DNA of 16,934 nt. It comes from Schlesneria sp. (GTDB taxonomy: Bacteria > Planctomycetota > Planctomycetia > Planctomycetales > Planctomycetaceae). Location of the stretch: the NCBI GenBank assembly GCA_025353525.1, contig JANXOO010000275.1, positions 1 through 16,934 on the forward strand, read 5' to 3'. The notes under the pieces were generated by a model. It ran no database searches, was not told the origin of the DNA, and was given only the letters and a program-made list of their open reading frames with translations. Made by a program: the position numbers and the translations under genes. Positions 12,811 through 16,934 of the stretch are shown one piece after another; the first letter of the stretch is position 1; every line of letters starts with the position of its first letter.

Positions 12811-14010
12811 CTATGACCTTTCGGAGCGGCCGGATTCGGCCGCGTGATCAATCGAACACTGATTTCGCAGGACCAGTTTCGTCAGTTCCGGACGGCAATT
12901 GTACCGGATCGGCTCACGCCCGCTGAGTCCTCTGGAGACGTACAATAACGTTGGTGAAAGCCAAAAAGCGCCCGAGGCAAAGCGGCATCCGAATCGGCTG
13001 GGTGAATAAACGGGTCCAAGAACGGGCAGGCAAATCTGGCCACCGTGCGTATGTCCCGACAGCATCAACTCAAAACCGCATTCCCGGGCCCAGGAAATAT
13101 TGTCCGGCGTATGACTGAGCAAGATCCGGAATCGTCCGTCAGGAACCCCGGTCATGTCGGGGTGTTTCCCCATCCATGGTGATTCGTCTCCGGCAAGGAC
13201 GATCGGCGGTGCACCAGATGTGGGCGAAGCGAGTTCCATGCAGCGTCCTGACAAGTCAATCCAGCCGTGTCGCTCGAATTCGTTTCGAACGGCACGTGCA
13301 TCCAGGTACCAGTCGTGATTTCCGAGGATAAAGTATTGCCCATACGGGGCTTTGAGTTGACCAAACGTCGTCTGAAACCACGTCAGAAGCGTCGGGTCGT
13401 CGAGCAGATCGCCGGTAAAAATGTACAAATCAGGTTTCAGGGCCGCGGCACATTCGCAGACCGCTTCGAAATAGGCACACGCCGCAGCGCCGCGAAAGTG
13501 AGTGTCGGCAAGTTGGACGATCGAGAGTCCGTCCCATTCCTTCGGCAGTTTTGGCAATACGAAGGATCTGGTGCTGACTTCGATCGTGAACTGTTCGTTG
13601 CCTGGTAACAGTGCGATTCGACGCATTGGACGCGGGCCAACCAGAATCGTCTTCCAGGCACCGTCATCCGTCCTGAAGTCGATCACAGTCGATTCGGCCG
13701 AAATCTGGCAGGCGGGAGGCCGATATCGGTGCCAGGCGATTGTGGAATTGCACAGCAACAGGAAACCGATCGCTCCGATTGCGGGCATCAAAACAGGGGC
13801 ATCCATCGTGAATTGCCCCGACTCGTGTCCCCATGCCCGGTTCAGCATCACGATGAAATAGACGACGATCAAAGAGATCTGGACGATTTCCGTAGCACCG
13901 ACCAGATACTTTGGCTGCGGGATGGCGAGCAGCCTGTTGACAATCATCGTTGACAGCTTTGCGAATCCCGCTGTCAGCATTACGACGACGACTCCGTTCG
14001 ACCACGACAT
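12811..14010 (-). CDS. Membrane-anchored calcineurin-like metallophosphoesterase
   Basis: A 399-residue protein with about three N-terminal hydrophobic segments (near 6-30, 40-57 and 73-92), then a metallophosphoesterase domain (about 155-385). All metal-ligand motifs are present: LADTHFRG (Asp169, His171), TGDLLDD (Asp201), GNHDW (Asn231, His232), LLSHTPDN (His300) and SGHTHGGQ (His320, His322). This arrangement fits the YkuE/YaeI-like group of membrane-associated enzymes, whose substrates can include lipid-linked phosphates. The exact substrate here is unknown. I chose ATG 14010 because membrane segments begin there and GGAA lies just upstream; the frame stays open leftwards to 14337 but reads as noise and would overlap the divergent gene. 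It is immediately followed by the histidine kinase (2-base gap). Confidence 0.9.
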   Translation of the reverse strand: MSWSNGVVVVMLTAGFAKLSTMIVNRLLAIPQPKYLVGATEIVQISLIVVYFIVMLNRAWGHESGQFTMDAPVLMPAIGAIGFLLLCNSTIAWHRYRPPACQISAESTVIDFRTDDGAWKTILVGPRPMRRIALLPGNEQFTIEVSTRSFVLPKLPKEWDGLSIVQLADTHFRGAAACAYFEAVCECAAALKPDLYIFTGDLLDDPTLLTWFQTTFGQLKAPYGQYFILGNHDWYLDARAVRNEFERHGWIDLSGRCMELASPTSGAPPIVLAGDESPWMGKHPDMTGVPDGRFRILLSHTPDNISWARECGFELMLSGHTHGGQICLPVLGPVYSPSRFGCRFASGAFWLSPTLLYVSRGLSGREPIRYNCRPELTKLVLRNQCSIDHAAESGRSERS

Positions 14011-14324
14011 TTCCGTTAAAATCCTTCCGACTGTTCTGATATTCGGGCACTCGTCGCTTTCATCAGCGAAGCATTTTCCGAGAGCCGATTTCTGCGAATT
14101 GCGCCCGAACACTGTTTGGTTTCTGGCGTTCCAGCGGAATGTGACAAAATGCGATGATCCTGATTCTTGTCGCGCGTTGCAGAAACGAAAGTGTAGTCGA
14201 GAGCGTCGAAATTGTGCCAACCTTGGGAATAAAATCCGGAAATCGCCGAACAGAATACGCGACGGCGGCGATTCTGTTATAGTCGAGGGACGAAGGCATT
14301 GTTTGACCTCAAGGAGAGATGTGG
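14011..14324. other. Divergent intergenic region between phosphoesterase and zinc-ribbon genes
   Basis: Holds no supported gene. It must contain promoters for both directions, but no pair of good hexamers stands out; TATAGT at 14278-14283 could be a -10 element without a convincing -35. Two overlapping inverted repeats lie at 14241-14278. The plus-strand ribosome binding site AAGGAG is at 14311-14316. Confidence 0.55.
14241..14278 (+). promoter_or_regulatory. Two mutually exclusive hairpins upstream of the zinc-ribbon gene
   Basis: AATCGCCG (14241-14248) can pair with CGGCGATT (14266-14273). AACAGAAT (14249-14256) can pair with ATTCTGTT (14271-14278). Each stem is 8 perfect pairs, and they share 14271-14273, so both cannot form at full length at once. 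This may be an RNA switch, nested operators or chance. A TATAGT hexamer begins on the last base. Confidence 0.3.
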
Positions 14325-15029
14325 ATGGGTTTGTCATGTGCTGGCATGAAGCAGTTGTATGATCTGCGGTTAAAGCTTCGTGAAATCTCTGATCAACTGG
14401 AACGGGGACCGCGCCAAATCGCGGCTCGAAAGCAGATCATCAACAAGAAGAAGGAAGAACTGGAATCGCAGCGTGCCAGGCTGAAGCAGATGAAGGTCGC
14501 TGCCGACCAGAAGAACCTCCAACTGAAGTCGAGTGAAGCTCGAATTTACGATTTGAATGGCAAGCTGAACATCGCTGCCAACAATCGGGAGTACGAGGCG
14601 CTCGGTTCCCAGATCGCCGCCGACACCATGGCCAAAAGTGTGCTCGAAGATGAAATCCTTGAGGCTCTTGAACTGGTCGATGTTGCTCAAATCGATGTCA
14701 GGAAAGTCGAACTTGAAACGGTCGCCGTAGAAGCGGAACTTCAGAAACTCGTTGCGGAAGTTCAGGCGAAAGAAGCAGGGCTGAAAGAGCAGGCCGCAGC
14801 GCTCGAACAGCAGGTTGCAGCAGCGGAAACGATTCTGCCAGCGGAAATCGTACCTCAGTACCGGCGGCTTGTGCAGGCCTACGGAGCGAGCGCACTCGCC
14901 CCGGTCAGCAACAAATCGTGCAGCGAATGCTACGTATCGCTAACGACGCAACTCTATCTTGAGTTGAAAGCGGGTGGCGTCAAATTCTGCACGTGTGGTC
15001 GACTGATGTTCGTTGGTGACGACGAGTGA
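14325..15029 (+). CDS. Coiled-coil protein with C-terminal C4-type zinc ribbon
   Basis: A 234-residue protein of the COG1579 (CT398-like) kind. Residues about 8-170 form a long coiled coil rich in Lys, Glu, Gln and Ala. It contains the family hallmark NNREYEALGSQI (86-97) in the turn between helices. The C-terminus is the zinc ribbon: CSEC (Cys199, Cys202) and later CTCGR (Cys222, Cys224). The second knuckle is normally CxxCGR; here one residue is missing. Function is not well established; family members have been linked to protein secretion and chaperoning in chlamydiae and to nucleic acid binding elsewhere. I chose ATG 14325, 8 bases after AAGGAG; ATG 14319 is too close to that site. truD converges on it with 25 bases between stops. 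Confidence 0.88.
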   Translation: MGLSCAGMKQLYDLRLKLREISDQLERGPRQIAARKQIINKKKEELESQRARLKQMKVAADQKNLQLKSSEARIYDLNGKLNIAANNREYEALGSQIAADTMAKSVLEDEILEALELVDVAQIDVRKVELETVAVEAELQKLVAEVQAKEAGLKEQAAALEQQVAAAETILPAEIVPQYRRLVQAYGASALAPVSNKSCSECYVSLTTQLYLELKAGGVKFCTCGRLMFVGDDE

Positions 15030-15054
15030 CCCGGGACTGCTGTGCGTCGTGACT

Positions 15055-16104
15055 TCAGGTTTTCATCAGCTCGCGGAGGCATGTCGTTGCGTAGACTCCG
15101 CTCGGCAACGCGAATTCCAGCACAAGTCCGCGATCACTGAGAACGCACGTCATTTTTTCCGGTCGGACCGTGAAGGGGCGTCTGGCTCCCTGCATCAACC
15201 TTGTGTACTGACTGAACGTTTCAATGCTCAGTCCCGATTCTTCGAGTAATCGTGACTCGCGGTCGGCTGGAACGCCGCATGGGCTGAGCATCTTCACGCC
15301 GAACATCGGGCCAGTCACCGATAATTCACCGCGATCAAGCCGTTCCTGATCTCGCACCGCATCGTCTGAGACGAATTTCCCGCCGGATTCGACCACCTCC
15401 AGCACGTCGCCTTCGAGCACAGTTCCCTGAAGATTGTCGTGAAGCCGAGTTGCCAGTGCCCGGTTAAACAAGTCAGACTGCACGGATGACAGCGCCAATC
15501 GTAGCAGAAATTTACGCTTCGAATACGGTATATTGCGAGGCTGCTTGCGACCCGCCAGCAAATCAAGCCCCAACTGAAGCGTTTCTCCATCGTGGCCGAA
15601 TCGTTGCTCACCGTAATAGTTCGGAAATCCTGATCGATCGAGTATCCGAACGATCGCCGTCGCTCGTTCGAATGCACCTTGTACGACGTCTCTTACGACG
15701 ATGGTAAACCGGTTTCCTCGCAAATGTCCCGTACGAAGCTTGTTGCCGTGCGGGACGGAACTGAGAACCTGCAACTGATCGGATTTCAAGCGGTCGATTC
15801 GTGGCAGGCACTCGACCGGAACCGACACAAATTGCCGACAGACAGCCCGGCGGTCTTTGATTCCGGCAGTCCCGATATCGTCGGGCGACGTTTCCAGCAA
15901 CTGTGACAGTCGCCGGAGAAGCAGATCGTGCGGCAGATCGCGTTTTTCGATCCACAGGAAAAGATGTTGTCCTTCGCCCGAAGGCAGATAGGCGGGAAGT
16001 TCTTCGACGACAAAGTCGTCCGGGTCGATTTTCAGGTAACCGCCAATCCCCGGCAATTCCCGAGTCAGCCACGGATATGAATTTGTCGTTGATTCAGTCA
16101 TCAT
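15055..16104 (-). CDS. truD: tRNA pseudouridine(13) synthase TruD
   Basis: A 349-residue TruD, the length expected for the family. It converts uridine 13 in the D-loop region of certain tRNAs to pseudouridine. The catalytic motif is GTAGIKDRRAVCRQ with Asp84. FVVEELPAYLPSGEGQHLFLW earlier, HGNKL (119-123), RGNRFTI (129-135) and FPNYYGEQRFG (160-170) are all TruD signatures. The insertion domain follows, and the fold closes with RPFTVRPEKM and LEFALPSGVYATTCLRE. Two adjacent ATG codons (16104 and 16101) are both possible; AGGTGA lies right before them with short spacing. It is transcribed alone, convergent with the zinc-ribbon gene and divergent from the SRPBCC gene. Confidence 0.95.
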   Translation of the reverse strand: MMTESTTNSYPWLTRELPGIGGYLKIDPDDFVVEELPAYLPSGEGQHLFLWIEKRDLPHDLLLRRLSQLLETSPDDIGTAGIKDRRAVCRQFVSVPVECLPRIDRLKSDQLQVLSSVPHGNKLRTGHLRGNRFTIVVRDVVQGAFERATAIVRILDRSGFPNYYGEQRFGHDGETLQLGLDLLAGRKQPRNIPYSKRKFLLRLALSSVQSDLFNRALATRLHDNLQGTVLEGDVLEVVESGGKFVSDDAVRDQERLDRGELSVTGPMFGVKMLSPCGVPADRESRLLEESGLSIETFSQYTRLMQGARRPFTVRPEKMTCVLSDRGLVLEFALPSGVYATTCLRELMKT

Positions 16105-16276
16105 TCACCTGCTGGAAAAAATCGCACATCCCAAGAGAACTGTCCGTGAGAGATTCTCGTTCATTGTTGTATTGACTCCCTCCACCGGGGCATTCTCGTC
16201 AGTGTCAACGGGCAAGCCCGCTTTCACTATTTTAATACCGTAAGATTTCCTTTTCACGAACGAAGAGTAGTGCAAT

Positions 16277-16723
16277 ATGCCGATTCGATACCAGCATACT
16301 GAAATTGTCCACGCAACGCCCGAACTCGCGTTTGCAACAATCAATGACTTGCCGCTCACCTCTCAATGGTTGCCGCCGTGTGTGAGCCTTGAAAAAGTGG
16401 GCGCAGGTCCAAACGCGGCTGGCGACAAATTGCAATATGTCTACAAGCAGGGAGGCAGGACGGCAGAAATGGCTGGCGAGATCGTCACTCTTGATCCTGG
16501 GCAACGACTGCATTGCCTGTATTACGACCGCGCTTTTGATGTATCAGTCGATCTGCGCGTCGAGGTTGCAAAGGAAGCGACCTTGACGACGCATATTATC
16601 GAGATAACTCCAAAAACATTTTTTGCCAGACTGATGTCGCCTCTGATTCGGATGGGGCTGGGAAAACAAACGCGGGACGCAGCCGCCAATCTCAAAAAGT
16701 TGCTCGAATCGAAAGATATTTGA
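16277..16723 (+). CDS. SRPBCC-fold (START/polyketide cyclase-like) protein
   Basis: A 148-residue protein with the outline of the SRPBCC superfamily, a small helix-grip fold that binds hydrophobic ligands in a deep pocket. The start YQHTEIVHATPELAFATINDL matches the typical opening strand and helix, where a Trp (QWLP) follows; GEIVTLDPGQRLHCLYYD lies mid-domain. A long C-terminal helix ends the protein (TRDAAANLKKLLE). There is no signal peptide or membrane segment. Members include cyclases, lipid-transfer proteins and stress proteins, so ligand and role cannot be assigned. The ribosome binding site is weak (GAAGAG). The gene stands alone, 172 bases from truD's start, and converges with the kinase at the window edge with 13 bases between stops. 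Confidence 0.8.
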   Translation: MPIRYQHTEIVHATPELAFATINDLPLTSQWLPPCVSLEKVGAGPNAAGDKLQYVYKQGGRTAEMAGEIVTLDPGQRLHCLYYDRAFDVSVDLRVEVAKEATLTTHIIEITPKTFFARLMSPLIRMGLGKQTRDAAANLKKLLESKDI

Positions 16724-16736
16724 TTAATCACGAAAA

Positions 16737-16934
16737 TCAATCGTGTCTGTTCGCAACAGAGATTGCGGACTTAAGCTGGACAGTGAAAGTGCTCCCTTGG
16801 CCAGCCTGACTCGATACTTTGATGTTTCCGCCGAAGAGGTGGCACAGGTGTTTGACGATCGACAGACCCAGTCCGGTTCCACCGACTTCACGTGACCGCG
16901 CGCGATCAACACGGAAAAATCGCTCGAAAATCCG
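16737..16934 (-). CDS. Sensor histidine kinase, C-terminal fragment
   Basis: The last 65 codons and stop of a gene that continues beyond the window. They cover the end of the HATPase domain: [18 protein letters not shown], then the G2 box [21 protein letters not shown] and GSTFTVQL. This pattern matches PhoR/WalK-type kinases. The sensor domain and the partner regulator are outside the window. The G2 segment is also alike at DNA level to the kinase at 11879-12808 (shared 15-base CAGACCCAGTCCGGT on the plus strand), as expected for a conserved motif. Confidence 0.92.
   Translation of the reverse strand, partial: RIFERFFRVDRARSREVGGTGLGLSIVKHLCHLFGGNIKVSSQAGQGSTFTVQLKSAISVANRHD

Noticed and set aside
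14011..14337. In-frame upstream extension of the phosphoesterase
   Set aside because: It reads as low-quality sequence without membrane segments and would overlap the start of the divergent zinc-ribbon gene.
16206..16217. CGGG-CAAG-CCCG hairpin before the SRPBCC gene, followed by T-rich sequence
   Set aside because: A 4-pair stem is too weak, and no plus-strand gene ends upstream of it to terminate.
1..16934. tRNA genes, CRISPR arrays, insertion sequences, prophage or defence genes
   Set aside because: I looked for T-loop sequences, regularly spaced repeats, transposase motifs and nuclease or toxin motifs, and saw none.

Overview
The window looks like chromosomal DNA of a planctomycete. The evidence is a tetrahydromethanopterin-linked C1 gene (fhcC) in a bacterial setting, a gene order rplY-pth-rpsF-ssb-rplI-dnaB with lineage-flavoured protein ends (an S6 starting MAEYMYEGMFLVDSN, an L9 with a basic N-terminal tail), and many secreted or membrane proteins of unknown role. 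This assignment is an inference from protein flavour, not from a database match. No rRNA, tRNA, CRISPR array, insertion sequence or phage gene is visible.

Layout. 1-96 holds the start of a minus-strand gene cut by the window edge. 97-908 is a long gene-poor stretch with a short repeated motif, a strong hairpin and a possible promoter. 909-4035 is a plus-strand information-processing cluster: ribosomal protein L25 (rplY), peptidyl-tRNA hydrolase (pth), S6 (rpsF, probable TTG start), single-strand binding protein (ssb) and L9 (rplI). It is closed by a 17-bp perfect-stem terminator, then comes replicative helicase dnaB. The minus-strand mobA (molybdenum cofactor) follows, divergent from fhcC (formylmethanofuran dehydrogenase / formyltransferase-hydrolase subunit C). 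A 522-bp gap at 7139-7660 carries two inverted copies of a REP-like palindrome, and then a promoter overlapped by an 18-bp near-palindrome.

7661-10595 is a YtrA-type GntR regulator, ABC ATPase and large ABC-2-like permease module, probably autoregulated through that palindrome. A secreted protein of unknown function follows (10868-11776). On the minus strand, a membrane-anchored metallophosphoesterase and a two-TM histidine kinase form a tight two-gene operon with no response regulator next to it. The right end has a coiled-coil C4 zinc-ribbon protein, truD (tRNA pseudouridine synthase) on the minus strand, a small SRPBCC-fold protein, and the C-terminal end of a second histidine kinase cut by the window edge.

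Most of the window is ordinary housekeeping and regulation. The observations most worth following are the inverted REP-like pair with a compensatory stem change (7162-7411), the GntR operator candidate, the 22-bp tandem duplication that sets the regulator's stop codon, the HN-to-QK substitution in Pth, the shortened zinc knuckle, and the phosphoesterase/kinase pair. I did not find a clear new multi-gene defence or metabolic system.
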